Source of the DNA: Paenibacillus sp. J5C2022
Lineage (GTDB): Bacteria > Bacillota > Bacilli > Paenibacillales > Paenibacillaceae
Direction of reading: 5' to 3'
DNA length: 64,000 nucleotides
Assembly (NCBI RefSeq): GCF_025567625.1
Contig: NZ_JAOQJC010000021.1
Location: forward strand, 1 to 64,000
This document shows, in pieces, positions 45,971 through 55,205 of this stretch (positions are counted from its first letter, which is position 1; each line of letters begins with the position of its first letter). The notes beneath the pieces are model-generated. The model worked only from the letters and a program-made list of their open reading frames with translations, made no database searches and was not told where the DNA came from. The position numbers were made by a program, and so were the translations under genes.

Positions 45971-47485
45971 TCACTTCGGATAGAAGAAGGAAGACAGCTT
46001 CCATAACGGCGAGTGATCAATAACTAAAGCTTGGTCATTCCCAGCGATAGGGTCATTCTGATGGATAACCTTCACTTGTTTATCCTTATGCTCCGGGAAT
46101 CGTTCATGCAGTACGACATATACCGCATTCGCCTGAGCCCAGGAGGCATTGCCGGAAGCTAATCCAAACTCGTCATACTTCTTATAAGGTGCCAACGATC
46201 TTGCCGGATTGTCCGAGTCTGGTGCTACATAATAGATCGTCTGAGCAGACACAAGCTTATCTGCAGTCAGTTGCATGCTCACGTTGACCAGCTCCGTGAA
46301 TTGCGGGATAACAATCGCGGCTGTCACATTATAGATCGCCCATACGGAGAATAGCGGCAGCACGAGGATAACGCCCGCCTGGCTCCACTTCTGTACAAAC
46401 GTCTTGTTGGCTATAAGTTGTGAGAGGCCTTTCAGCGACATGATGAGAAACAATAGCAGCAAGGAAGACAAAGCGACTTGCGTACGGTAACTGGGCGGGC
46501 TTGATGCGACAAGAAGATTGGGCGTATAAGAGAATAGAATGATCGACAGGCCCATAGCAATGAGGACAAGCTTCCGCTTCACGGAATGGTCGAGGTAAAA
46601 AAAAGCGCCGACGAGGGTGGTCCCCAATACCAAGAGGGCTGTCCAGAAGGTAGAATGAATATTGACGAAGTTGGCCGCATCGGTCAGCGGGTAGGTCGCG
46701 AACCATTTCAATTTAACCAGAACGTCGTAGAAGCTGGAGATTAATTGCGAGCGCTCCAGTCTATGAACGAAAAACGTCTCTGTCAATTTCAGTATCAGAT
46801 AGGAAGCAAGCAGGGAGGAAAGGAATACGAGCATATAATAGCCGAACATTCTCACCTGTGTTTCATATTGCTGCCTGTATCGAACGAATAACTGGATAAC
46901 GGCAAATACCCAGAAAAACATGGCGGCAGGCTGATATATATTAAGCGATACGACCAGGATAAGAGCCGATAGTGCCAGAAGCCCCGCTTTCCTTCTTAAG
47001 GCAGCTTCCGCTCTGAATGCTATGCAACGGACGGACAAGGCTGTAAGAGCTGTCGCCCAGGGGAAGATGAAGGTGATAGCCCAAGAGGCATACACTTGAA
47101 ATGCAGGCAACGTGCCGATAAGAAATCCGCTCACCAGCGATGCTCTTCTGCTCCATCCCGCTCTTCTTAAGCTGATGGAGACGAGCCAAGCCGTGAAGGC
47201 TATGCCGAGCACACTAATGAATCGCAGAATGCGCAAGGAATAGAAGGAATCCACCGAAGAGAAGGCCACTATCATCGCCCCGGCATAGAGGGATCGTCCC
47301 CCCGCCACTACGTGCTCAAGCGATTGCTTCAGAGTTCCTTGATAGGTCGCGGCCAAGCTGGCATAATCGTCAGTGAACAGGTAAGGAACAAGCCAGCACA
47401 CGGAATAAAGAGTGAGGAAACCCCCGATTAAAGCTAACAAATCCAAAACAATGGAATGTGTTTTGAATAGAGGTTTGGCGCCCAT
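45971..47485 (-). CDS. Glucosyltransferase-domain (GtrII-like) membrane protein
   Basis: This protein of about 504 residues has around ten membrane segments. An acidic loop after the first segment (PYLFTDDYASL) and a GGRSLYAG motif resemble the Glucos_trans_II/GtrII family, which glucosylates surface polymers from lipid-linked donors. ATG 47485 follows AAGGAG; ATGs at 47515 and 47524 lack good sites. It stands alone, so its acceptor is unknown. Confidence 0.7.
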   Translation of the reverse strand: MGAKPLFKTHSIVLDLLALIGGFLTLYSVCWLVPYLFTDDYASLAATYQGTLKQSLEHVVAGGRSLYAGAMIVAFSSVDSFYSLRILRFISVLGIAFTAWLVSISLRRAGWSRRASLVSGFLIGTLPAFQVYASWAITFIFPWATALTALSVRCIAFRAEAALRRKAGLLALSALILVVSLNIYQPAAMFFWVFAVIQLFVRYRQQYETQVRMFGYYMLVFLSSLLASYLILKLTETFFVHRLERSQLISSFYDVLVKLKWFATYPLTDAANFVNIHSTFWTALLVLGTTLVGAFFYLDHSVKRKLVLIAMGLSIILFSYTPNLLVASSPPSYRTQVALSSLLLLFLIMSLKGLSQLIANKTFVQKWSQAGVILVLPLFSVWAIYNVTAAIVIPQFTELVNVSMQLTADKLVSAQTIYYVAPDSDNPARSLAPYKKYDEFGLASGNASWAQANAVYVVLHERFPEHKDKQVKVIHQNDPIAGNDQALVIDHSPLWKLSSFFYPK

Positions 47486-47694
47486 CAGTTTTTCATCTCC
47501 TTGAAAGTTCTTCATTAAGAACATCGTAGCTCAATTGGGCAATATTGTAAAGTAGTGTGTTCCCGATAAAACCTCTGCAGTTGTCATAAAGCGGAAAGTG
47601 ATATATTGTTTTTATATGAATTTAGTCCTGGTTCGTATAGTCGAAAAGTCCCATATTTATTTCAAATGATCCTTTATAGCAAGGGGTAATAGCT

Positions 47695-50600
47695 GTGACG
47701 ATTAAAATGGAGATACCGTTACGAAAATTTCTGCAAAGAAATACAAACCATTGTTCCGACTATTGCGAGCTTGCCCTGAGCTTCGTGGACTGGATCAAAT
47801 CGCGCCATGAAAGCGGTTATTATTTGCACGCCTATGATCCGGATTGCGTGCATATCCAGTATTTGAAGGAAGGGTTCGCCCTTCGCGTTGCAGCTGTCTC
47901 TGCCGAAATCCGCGACGATATGCGACAGTCCGCATCGGACGCCTCACAGACTTATCTTTCGCCGGAGCATGCCGGCCGTATGAAGCATATCATCGACCAT
48001 CGCAGCGACATGTATGTGCTAGGCATGATCTTTTATGAAATGTTCACCGGAGAAAAACCGTTTCAAGCGGAAACGGCCAATGAATGGAGGCATGCCCATC
48101 TCGCCGTACTTCCATCGCCTATGCGAAGCATTCGTCCACATGTCCCCGAAGCGCTGGATGACATTGTTATGAAATTATTGTCGAAGAAGCCCGAAGATCG
48201 GTATCAGACCGTATTCGGGCTATACGACGATATGAGGAACTGCAGAGATCAGCTTCGGGACAAGGGGGTCATCGCGCCCTTCACGATAGGAATAGTCGAT
48301 GAACTGTGCCGATTCCAGCTTCCGACGGGGTTATACGGTCGGCATGAGGAGACGCGTATGCTGCAAGAAGTGTACGAGAGCGCCTGTTCCGGCGTCAAGT
48401 CGCTTGCTGTGATAGCGGGCCATCCGGGAAGCGGCAAGACGGCACTCGTCCGGGCATTCGCACAGTCTGTCGGGCAGGGGAAGGGACGCTTCATTGCCGG
48501 GAAGGCGGATCAGATTAATCATTCCGTTCCCTATGCGCCGCTGATTATGGCGCTGCGCGAGCTTATCCGGCAAATACTGACGGAATGCGAGGAACGCATC
48601 CAGCAGTGGAGAGCGAAAATTATGGCGGCGGCAGGCAACAGCGGCTACGTCCTCTGCGAGATGATTGCCGAGCTTGCCTTGATTATCGGGGAACAGCCGC
48701 CTGTGGAGGAGCTGCCGCTGCAAGAGGCGACGATCCGCTTTCAAACGCTACTTAGCCGCTTCGTTAAAGTGTTCGCCGAGGAAAGAGCTCCATTGGTGCT
48801 CTGGATTGACAATCTGCATTGTGCCGATTCCGCTACGCTTCATATGCTGCAATTCATTCTGCATGACCCGTCCAATCGGCATATGCTGATTATCGGGACT
48901 ACTCGCCATCAAGAGTGGAGCAGGGACAGTCTTCTGACGCAGGCCGCTCATCGGCAATCGCTCGGGAACACGCATATCGTCGAAATAACGCTCAATCCTC
49001 TCGATTACGCGACAGTAACAGCATATGTTACCAAGACGCTGCGTGCCGACACGACCAACGTGAAGCCGCTAGTGGATACTCTGTTTCAGAAGACGGCAGG
49101 CAATCCCTTTCATCTCAAGCAGATGCTGCAGATGATCTATAAGGAAGGAATGCTGCGCTTCCATACGGAACGCCGGCGGTGGGAATGGGATCTGGAAGCC
49201 ATTCGGGAGAGGAAGGGCTTCAGCGATATAGCGAGCATGATTACGGACAGATTCAATTCCCTTCCGGCGGCTACAAGGCAAGTGCTGGGACTGGCCAGCT
49301 GCATTGGCAATCCTTTTCCTCTGGATATACTGACAAGACTGAATATGCACACTTCCGCGGAGACGGAAGAGGCAGTATACGCCGCCCTATCGGTCGGTCT
49401 TATCGTTCGCGAACAAGATGATTTCGTATTCCTTCACGATCATGTGCAGAGAACGGCTTATGACCTTATCTTTCCGGCAGAGCGGGAGCGCATTCATTTG
49501 GAGATCGGTCGCTTGCTGTCCCAACTGTATCAATCGTCTGCGGAGGACGATCTTCTGTTCGATGTCGTGCATCACTTGAACAGAGGCAGCCGTCACATGA
49601 CGGAATCCGCGGAGAAAGAATGGACAGCAGAGCTTAATCTGAAAGCGGGCAGAAGGGCCAAGGCTTCCGCCGCGTACGACGGAGCGTTGGAGCTGCTCGA
49701 CCAGGGGGTCGCGTTAGTTGGGGGCGACGGCTGGTCATGCTGTTCGCCATTATATGCGCAGCTCTTGCTGGAGCGCTCGGAATGCCAATATTACTGTGGC
49801 GATACTAAGCGGGCTGAAGCGGCACTGGAGGAGCTGTTGGCTCATGTCCGGGACCCGGGCGGACGGGCCAGAATTTATGTGACGCAAATTAATATGTATG
49901 CCTTCGGCAAGAAGGAGAAGAAATCGGCCGAAATCATCTTTCGGGCAATGGCCGAACTGGGGCAGCCCATTCCTTCAAAGCCGTCCAGGCTGATCATGGC
50001 TCCCGCCATTGCTTTTACTGGAATGTGGGCCAGGAAACAGAAGGTACCATTGAACGAAGATCCGGCGCATAAAGCGTTAGGCGACATTTATATCGCTTCC
50101 TCGTCCATTCTGTTCATAACGGATGCCTCGCAGGCTATTGCGCTAACGACCCGCTGCGTGCGATTGTTTCTGAAGCAGCGCAATAGAGAGGCCTTTCTGG
50201 TGGCATTGGGCTCCCTTGCAATCGCTTTATGCTTTGGGCTTAAGAGCTATAAGGCGGCGCTCCGGCTGGTAGAGATGCTGGTCAGCCATTGCGAGACGCT
50301 GGATAGTGTGAAAGAAAGAGGGAAGCTCTACTATATGGTGGCCTTTGTATTGCAATTGCTCAAGCCTGGTGAATCCGACGATTACTTTCGCAAAGCGGAA
50401 CATCTGAGCCTGGAGGCCGGCGATTTGGTGTATGCGGGCTATGCGATTTCTTCCCGATTGATTCTTCTGCAAGGAGATTTGAACAGGCTGAGCCGGCTTT
50501 GTCGGCAATATGAGGAATTAGCGGGTATCGTGCTCGACGATATGACGTTAAATGTTCTTCATATCGCCAAGCGCTATGCGCAGCTGCTGCAAGACTCGGC

Positions 50601-52086
50601 TATGGCTGACGCCAATGTTGAGCAATTGACGTTCCGCAGCGAGCATTTCCGTGAGAGTGAATTTCTGAAGGCGGGTATTGACAACGACTCGTTCAAATCC
50701 AACCTGCTCTATTACTATACCTGCAAGCTAGAAGTATATTATCTGTACGGCCATTATACGGAGGCGATAGACTGTGCCGAGCGGTCGGCAAATTATGAGA
50801 CGGCTACGGTTCTTTCCTTTAATCAGCGCTATTGCTTCTATTATGCGATGGCCATGATGGCTCGCTATGCCGAAGCGCCGCGGGCGCGACAGCAGAGTTA
50901 TCGCGCGGCGATACGCCGCTTGGTTCGTCGTATGAAGCAATGGGCCGGGAGCGTTCCGGAGAGCGCATTGTCCAAGTATTGGATCTTGCAGGCGGAGTAT
51001 GCCCGGCTGGTTAAGAAGAAGCGGGGGGGAATCAAGCGCTACAACGACGCCATAAGGCAAGCCCGGGCAATCGGGTGTACATCTGACGAAGCGATTGCTC
51101 ATGAGCTGTTGGCCAAGCTGTTGATGAGGAACGGTGAAGAGCAAGCTGCCGAATTCCATCTGTCTCAGGCCTGCAAGGCGTATCGGATATGGGGAGCCGA
51201 AGGCAAGGCAAGACAGATGCGGGAGCAATATTCTGTGTTGCGGGAACTTGAACCCGTGATGAGGAACGATGATGCTGCGCCGAACGGGATGACGGACAAG
51301 AACCAATTATGGTCGGCTCACGGATATATGTCCTACCCTGTTAAGGATGATCCCGACCTCAGCATGCTTAGGCAAGCGACGGAGCTTGATTGGGAGGAAG
51401 GCGCCGAGGAGGGGTGGCAGAGCACGTTCGTGAAGATGGCTATGTATAATGCCGGTGCCGACAAAGGAATCTTGTTGCTGGGGAAGGAGAGCCAATGGCA
51501 CGTTATTGCATCCGAGACGCCCGAAGACGATTCCGATATACAGCCATCCAGTTCAGACCAGTATTCCTCTTCGGTAGTCCAGTTCGTCATGAGATCGGGA
51601 GAGCCTGTCATTATTGGCAATGTCGGCAGCGGTTTATTTGCAGCGGACCCCTATATGGTTAAAGTGCGTCCCGGTTCGGTCTTATGTATGCCCGTTCGTT
51701 ATCCCGATGACTCCCGCGGTGTACTGTATCTGGAGAATCACTTCACCACGCATGCCTTCCGTTCGGAGTGCCTTGCCATACTGGATCTGCTCTTTGCCCG
51801 TCTGGCCTACATGGGTCTGCATCGAACGCCTCAGGGAGACGTTCTTGCGGAGATGAAGACGTCTGTGGCGTCCTCGCAGGAGGAAGGGAACGAGCCGCTG
51901 ACCAGCCGAGAGCTGGAGGTGTTGCGGCTGATGGCGGAAGGGTTGTCCAACAAGGAGATAGGAAGGCGCTTGACGATTACGGAAGGAACGGTGAAAATTC
52001 ATGCATCCAATATTTATGGCAAGCTGCAAGTGAAAAGAAGAGCGCAAGCCATAGCGAAAGGCAGAGAGCTTCTGCTGATCGGCTAA
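47695..52086 (+). CDS. Pseudokinase-ATPase-TPR-GAF-LuxR giant regulator
   Basis: This 1463-residue protein begins with only the C-lobe of a Ser/Thr kinase: YLSPEHAGR near residue 87, DMYVLGMIFYEMFTGEKPF and a final arginine helix. The N-lobe, HRD loop and DFG are absent, so it is a pseudokinase. Next come an AAA/NACHT-like ATPase with Walker A GHPGSGKT at 242-249 and Walker B LVLWID near 369, ~550 residues of TPR-like helices, a GAF domain (~1240-1385) and a LuxR helix-turn-helix (LTSRELEVLRLMAEGLSNKE). It resembles PknK/MalT-type regulators. The start is GTG 47695 after AAGGGG. Confidence 0.85.
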   Translation: MTIKMEIPLRKFLQRNTNHCSDYCELALSFVDWIKSRHESGYYLHAYDPDCVHIQYLKEGFALRVAAVSAEIRDDMRQSASDASQTYLSPEHAGRMKHIIDHRSDMYVLGMIFYEMFTGEKPFQAETANEWRHAHLAVLPSPMRSIRPHVPEALDDIVMKLLSKKPEDRYQTVFGLYDDMRNCRDQLRDKGVIAPFTIGIVDELCRFQLPTGLYGRHEETRMLQEVYESACSGVKSLAVIAGHPGSGKTALVRAFAQSVGQGKGRFIAGKADQINHSVPYAPLIMALRELIRQILTECEERIQQWRAKIMAAAGNSGYVLCEMIAELALIIGEQPPVEELPLQEATIRFQTLLSRFVKVFAEERAPLVLWIDNLHCADSATLHMLQFILHDPSNRHMLIIGTTRHQEWSRDSLLTQAAHRQSLGNTHIVEITLNPLDYATVTAYVTKTLRADTTNVKPLVDTLFQKTAGNPFHLKQMLQMIYKEGMLRFHTERRRWEWDLEAIRERKGFSDIASMITDRFNSLPAATRQVLGLASCIGNPFPLDILTRLNMHTSAETEEAVYAALSVGLIVREQDDFVFLHDHVQRTAYDLIFPAERERIHLEIGRLLSQLYQSSAEDDLLFDVVHHLNRGSRHMTESAEKEWTAELNLKAGRRAKASAAYDGALELLDQGVALVGGDGWSCCSPLYAQLLLERSECQYYCGDTKRAEAALEELLAHVRDPGGRARIYVTQINMYAFGKKEKKSAEIIFRAMAELGQPIPSKPSRLIMAPAIAFTGMWARKQKVPLNEDPAHKALGDIYIASSSILFITDASQAIALTTRCVRLFLKQRNREAFLVALGSLAIALCFGLKSYKAALRLVEMLVSHCETLDSVKERGKLYYMVAFVLQLLKPGESDDYFRKAEHLSLEAGDLVYAGYAISSRLILLQGDLNRLSRLCRQYEELAGIVLDDMTLNVLHIAKRYAQLLQDSAMADANVEQLTFRSEHFRESEFLKAGIDNDSFKSNLLYYYTCKLEVYYLYGHYTEAIDCAERSANYETATVLSFNQRYCFYYAMAMMARYAEAPRARQQSYRAAIRRLVRRMKQWAGSVPESALSKYWILQAEYARLVKKKRGGIKRYNDAIRQARAIGCTSDEAIAHELLAKLLMRNGEEQAAEFHLSQACKAYRIWGAEGKARQMREQYSVLRELEPVMRNDDAAPNGMTDKNQLWSAHGYMSYPVKDDPDLSMLRQATELDWEEGAEEGWQSTFVKMAMYNAGADKGILLLGKESQWHVIASETPEDDSDIQPSSSDQYSSSVVQFVMRSGEPVIIGNVGSGLFAADPYMVKVRPGSVLCMPVRYPDDSRGVLYLENHFTTHAFRSECLAILDLLFARLAYMGLHRTPQGDVLAEMKTSVASSQEEGNEPLTSRELEVLRLMAEGLSNKEIGRRLTITEGTVKIHASNIYGKLQVKRRAQAIAKGRELLLIG

Positions 52087-52110
52087 CTGTTGAGCATTGA
52101 GCTGTTGGAG

Positions 52111-52293
52111 TCACGAGGAACGTGCTGCTTGTTCTTGCCGGTGCCGGTCAAGCAGCTCTCCGCGAATGATGGATATTTCCTTGGGAGCGTCAATCGCCAG
52201 GCGCAATTGTCCATCATCGCTCTTGATCACCTTGACGACAATATTTCCGTTAATGACGATATATTCCCCCGGCTTTCTTCCTACTACTAGCAT
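52111..52293 (-). CDS. csrA: Carbon storage regulator CsrA
   Basis: This 60-residue RNA-binding protein has the CsrA pattern: MLVVGRKPGEYIVINGNIVV at the N-terminus, ...LRLAIDAPKEISI and RGELLD. CsrA dimers bind GGA motifs in mRNA leaders and block translation. AAAGGAG precedes the ATG. It is convergent with the giant regulator, and the two stops are 24 bases apart. In Bacilli csrA usually lies beside fliW and flagellar genes; no fliW or hag gene is seen here. Confidence 0.9.
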   Translation of the reverse strand: MLVVGRKPGEYIVINGNIVVKVIKSDDGQLRLAIDAPKEISIIRGELLDRHRQEQAARSS

Positions 52294-52402
52294 GCGTACC
52301 GCTCCTTTAATATGAAGAGATGATTCGTATTATAGGCTTTTGCGGCTATCTTGTGATCTGTCGAAAGTTATAGTTGGGCGGAATATGCTTGTCAAATGAT
52401 GG

Positions 52403-52432
52403 TTTCCATCTTATTTTCATAGCTGTTATAAT
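52403..52432 (+). promoter_or_regulatory. VOC-gene promoter with a small dyad
   Basis: TATAAT at 52427-52432 is preceded 18 bases upstream by TTTCCA. GATGG-TTT-CCATC at 52398-52410 overlaps the -35 region and may be an operator. Confidence 0.4.
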
Positions 52433-52473
52433 GAAACTGGATTCATATTTTACATATGCTGGAGGTCATCATT

Positions 52474-52929
52474 GTGAAAACGTTGGGATTTTATCATGTA
52501 GGCATTGTTGTATCTGATCTGGCGAAATCTGTTGCATTCTATCGCGATACGCTCGGCCTGGAAGTTGCCGTAGACATTACGGACACCTTCGACGGAGAAG
52601 AGATCTCGCAAGGGCTGGGAGTTCCGGGTACGAAGCTGCGTGTCGCATACTTGAAGTCGGCCGACAACTTCATTCAGCTGATGGAGTTCGAAGAGCCGAA
52701 GTCTCCTATCGAATCGCACCTGCCGCTGCATGCGTATACGACAACACACTTCAGCTTCTATGTGGAGGATCTGGAGCAGACGATGGAAGAGCTTGGAGCG
52801 AAGGGCATCCAGTTCTTTTCGCCGATTAATATTGTGCCGGATTCGCTTCGCAATGTGATTAACGCGCGCAAGTGGGTGATCTTCCGCGATCCGGACGGCG
52901 TCCTGATCGAGCTTGTGGAGAAAGTATAA
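52474..52929 (+). CDS. VOC family protein (glyoxalase/dioxygenase superfamily)
   Basis: This 151-residue protein has paired beta-alpha-beta-beta-beta modules with likely metal ligands in FYHVGIVVSD, an internal HFSFYVED and a C-terminal RDPDGVLIELVE, typical of methylmalonyl-CoA epimerase- or glyoxalase-like VOC proteins. The start is GTG 52474 after GGAGGT; the ATG at 52456 precedes that site. Substrate unknown. It is monocistronic. Confidence 0.85.
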   Translation: MKTLGFYHVGIVVSDLAKSVAFYRDTLGLEVAVDITDTFDGEEISQGLGVPGTKLRVAYLKSADNFIQLMEFEEPKSPIESHLPLHAYTTTHFSFYVEDLEQTMEELGAKGIQFFSPINIVPDSLRNVINARKWVIFRDPDGVLIELVEKV

Positions 52930-52958
52930 CGGGGCTGCTTGCAGCTGATAGACGAGCG

Positions 52959-52988
52959 ACATCCCGGCCTGCTTGCAGGCCGGGATGT
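52959..52988. terminator. Long GC-rich hairpin between VOC and sensor-kinase genes
   Basis: ACATCCCGGCCTGC-TT-GCAGGCCGGGATGT is a perfect 14-bp stem between convergent genes. A second, smaller hairpin, GCCTGAC (53005-53011) with GTCAGGC (53020-53026), follows. No T-run; probably bidirectional. Confidence 0.6.
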
Positions 52989-53034
52989 TCGCGGTTATAG
53001 GGATGCCTGACTTAATTCCGTCAGGCGCCAGTCT

Positions 53035-54285
53035 TCAGGGGAGATGCATATAGAAGGTGACCGATTGGCCGACTGCGCTGCGGGCATAGAGCTTGCCGCC
53101 ATGCTGCTCTACGATGGACTTGGCAATAGCCAGACCGAGACCGTAGCCGCCTTGCTGGCGCGAACGGGAGGAGTCGGTGCGATAGAAGCGGTCGAAGATG
53201 CGGTGCAAGTGCTCCGGCGCGATCCCTTCCCCTGTATTCATCACCGATAATACCGTATCATGGTGCTGCTTCTTCAATGTGATGGCCATACTGCCCCCGG
53301 AAGACGTATACTTGACGGCATTGTCCAACAGAATGAGGATAACTTGCTTGATCTGCTCGCTGTTGCCATATACCATACAACCGGGTGCAATATCGTACTG
53401 CAAGGCTATTCGCTTCTCGAACAAGACCGCCTCCATCGTCAGCAGGATGGATTCCGCCGCTTCGCTCATATTAAAGTTCGAGAGCATCATAGCCGTACGG
53501 CTGTCGTCCATCTCCGTCAGGTAGAGCAAGTCGCTCGTCAGCTTCCCCATCCGTTCCGTCTCCAGCTGGATATAATTCAGCCACTTGGCCTGATTGGCAA
53601 TGGTATCCTCCCGATTGGCCAGCAGCACATCCGTATTGGTGCGGATAATGGTTAGCGGCGTCTTTAATTCATGCGAGGCATCCGCGATGAACTGCTTCTG
53701 CTTATCGAACGCTTCCTTGACAGGAGCGATGGAGCGGCTGGCGAAGAAGCGGCTTAGAAAGTAGATGACGACGAGCATGGCGACGCCCACCGCTACCACG
53801 GTATAGATGAGATTCGTGACGATCTTCTGCTGAGCGGTGGCATCCCGATAGACGAGCATATAACCGTCCGGAATGGGCCGAACGAGATAAGCCCAGTCCA
53901 CTCCATCGTGTCCGAATTGCCCGCGTTCATTGTTCCCGTCCGCTGCTGCCTGCAGGGCAGAGGAGTAGACATCGTCATCCAGTTGGAAGGGAGAAGAGAT
54001 CTCCACCAGATTCCATTCTTGATCGGTCGTAAGAACGAAGAATACGGGAAGCGCCTTTGGCATCGGAGCCAAGTTTTCAGGAGGGATATCGTGGGGCTCC
54101 TTCCTGCCTATATCGGGATGGCGCGATTTCAGATACGATTCCTGAATTCGTTTCAACTCGTTATCGATATCCCGCTGCACGTTCTGATACGTTATCGCGT
54201 ATACCGTGGCGAAGGACACCAACATCATGACGGATATCATGATCATATTCAACAGCAAGAAGCGGTTTTTCAGCTTTTTGAACAT
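53035..54285 (-). CDS. Sensor histidine kinase of the envelope two-component system
   Basis: This 416-residue kinase has two membrane helices around an extracytoplasmic domain of ~125 residues, then His205 in SHELKTPL and a HATPase domain (LLDNAVKYT; YGLGLAIAKSIVEQHGG). A canonical HAMP is not clear. The ATG overlaps the response regulator stop (TAATG), so the two are coupled. The genes linked by the shared operator suggest it senses a cell-envelope condition. Confidence 0.92.
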   Translation of the reverse strand: MFKKLKNRFLLLNMIMISVMMLVSFATVYAITYQNVQRDIDNELKRIQESYLKSRHPDIGRKEPHDIPPENLAPMPKALPVFFVLTTDQEWNLVEISSPFQLDDDVYSSALQAAADGNNERGQFGHDGVDWAYLVRPIPDGYMLVYRDATAQQKIVTNLIYTVVAVGVAMLVVIYFLSRFFASRSIAPVKEAFDKQKQFIADASHELKTPLTIIRTNTDVLLANREDTIANQAKWLNYIQLETERMGKLTSDLLYLTEMDDSRTAMMLSNFNMSEAAESILLTMEAVLFEKRIALQYDIAPGCMVYGNSEQIKQVILILLDNAVKYTSSGGSMAITLKKQHHDTVLSVMNTGEGIAPEHLHRIFDRFYRTDSSRSRQQGGYGLGLAIAKSIVEQHGGKLYARSAVGQSVTFYMHLP

Positions 54286-54962
54286 TATACCGGCACCTCT
54301 AACACATAGCCGACGCTGCGAATCGTCTGAATACGGACTTTGGATTGAAGGAAGGAGAGCTTCTTCCGCAGGAAGGAAATATACACTTCGACATTATTGT
54401 ATTCCACTTCGGAATCGAAGCCCCACAGCTTCTCAATAATTTGCTCTTTGGATGTTATCGCTTGCTTCCTGGTGATGAGCAGCTCCAACAACTCGCTTTC
54501 TTTTAAATTCAATTTGATCTCCTTGCCGCCTACCGTGAGCTTCAGTTGGGATGTGTGCAGGGACAGATCGCCATACTGCAGGTTATCCTCGGGTATGACC
54601 TCGCCTTTCCGTCTTAATGCCGCCCGTATTCGGGCGAGCAACTCGTCCGTAGAGAATGGCTTGGCAATGTAATCATCCGCTCCCACATCAAGCCCGGCCA
54701 CCTTATCCGGCACGTCCCCTTTCGCTGTAAGCAAAATGACAGGAGTAGAGATCCCTTTGCTTCGAAGCGCCTTTAAGACACGGATTCCGTCCAGCTCCGG
54801 CATCATGATATCAAGCAGCAGCAGATCGTAGATACCGCTGAGCGCATAGTCGAGCCCGGTTCTGCCGTCATGGACGACGTCGGTGGAATAATGCTGTTTT
54901 TTCAGAATTTGAGATAAAGCCTCGGCAAGATGAATCTCGTCTTCCACAATCAATATTCGCAT
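54285..54962 (-). CDS. OmpR family response regulator
   Basis: This 225-residue regulator has a receiver with Asp51 (LLLLDIMMPELDG) and a C-terminal winged helix (LLITRKQAITSKEQIIEKLW; VYISFLRKKL). AGGATGG precedes the ATG. A TTAA-spaced element in its own promoter (55016-55039) and near-identical copies before 55206 and before 460 point to autoregulation plus control of the carbohydrate-binding lipoprotein and the VTC/DUF4956/CotH operon. Confidence 0.93.
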   Translation of the reverse strand: MRILIVEDEIHLAEALSQILKKQHYSTDVVHDGRTGLDYALSGIYDLLLLDIMMPELDGIRVLKALRSKGISTPVILLTAKGDVPDKVAGLDVGADDYIAKPFSTDELLARIRAALRRKGEVIPEDNLQYGDLSLHTSQLKLTVGGKEIKLNLKESELLELLITRKQAITSKEQIIEKLWGFDSEVEYNNVEVYISFLRKKLSFLQSKVRIQTIRSVGYVLEVPV

Positions 54963-55015
54963 GGTTCGCCATCCTCACAGTTCAGTCGTCATTCTTTCTT
55001 ACCATTATGATAACA

Positions 55016-55039
55016 GTCTAACCTTTAATCAATCTTAAT
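55016..55039 (-). promoter_or_regulatory. Response-regulator binding element, copy 2 (inverted)
   Basis: Read on the minus strand this is TTAAGATTGATTAAAGGTTA, differing from copy 1 at two core positions. A CATAAT -10-like box follows about 20 bases after the second TTAA block, matching the spacing at the other copies. It would autoregulate the two-component genes. Confidence 0.65.
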
Positions 55040-55074
55040 CGGACGTACAGCGACAGGATTAAGACCTTGTACTC

Positions 55075-55097
55075 TTATTTAAGATTCATTAAAGGTT
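55075..55097 (+). promoter_or_regulatory. Response-regulator binding element, copy 3
   Basis: The core TTAAGATTCATTAAAGGTT differs from copy 1 by one base in 23. It lies about 110 bases before the carbohydrate-binding lipoprotein gene and faces copy 2 across 35 bases in the divergent intergenic region. Confidence 0.65.
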
Positions 55098-55205
55098 GAA
55101 GGACTAAGCTACTTACAGGCCTATATGGAGCCCGGTGATTATCGTTGCCGATGGCGCCTGCATCGACTGCGAATTAGCAATGGAATGAACGGGGAGTGGG
55201 GAAGA

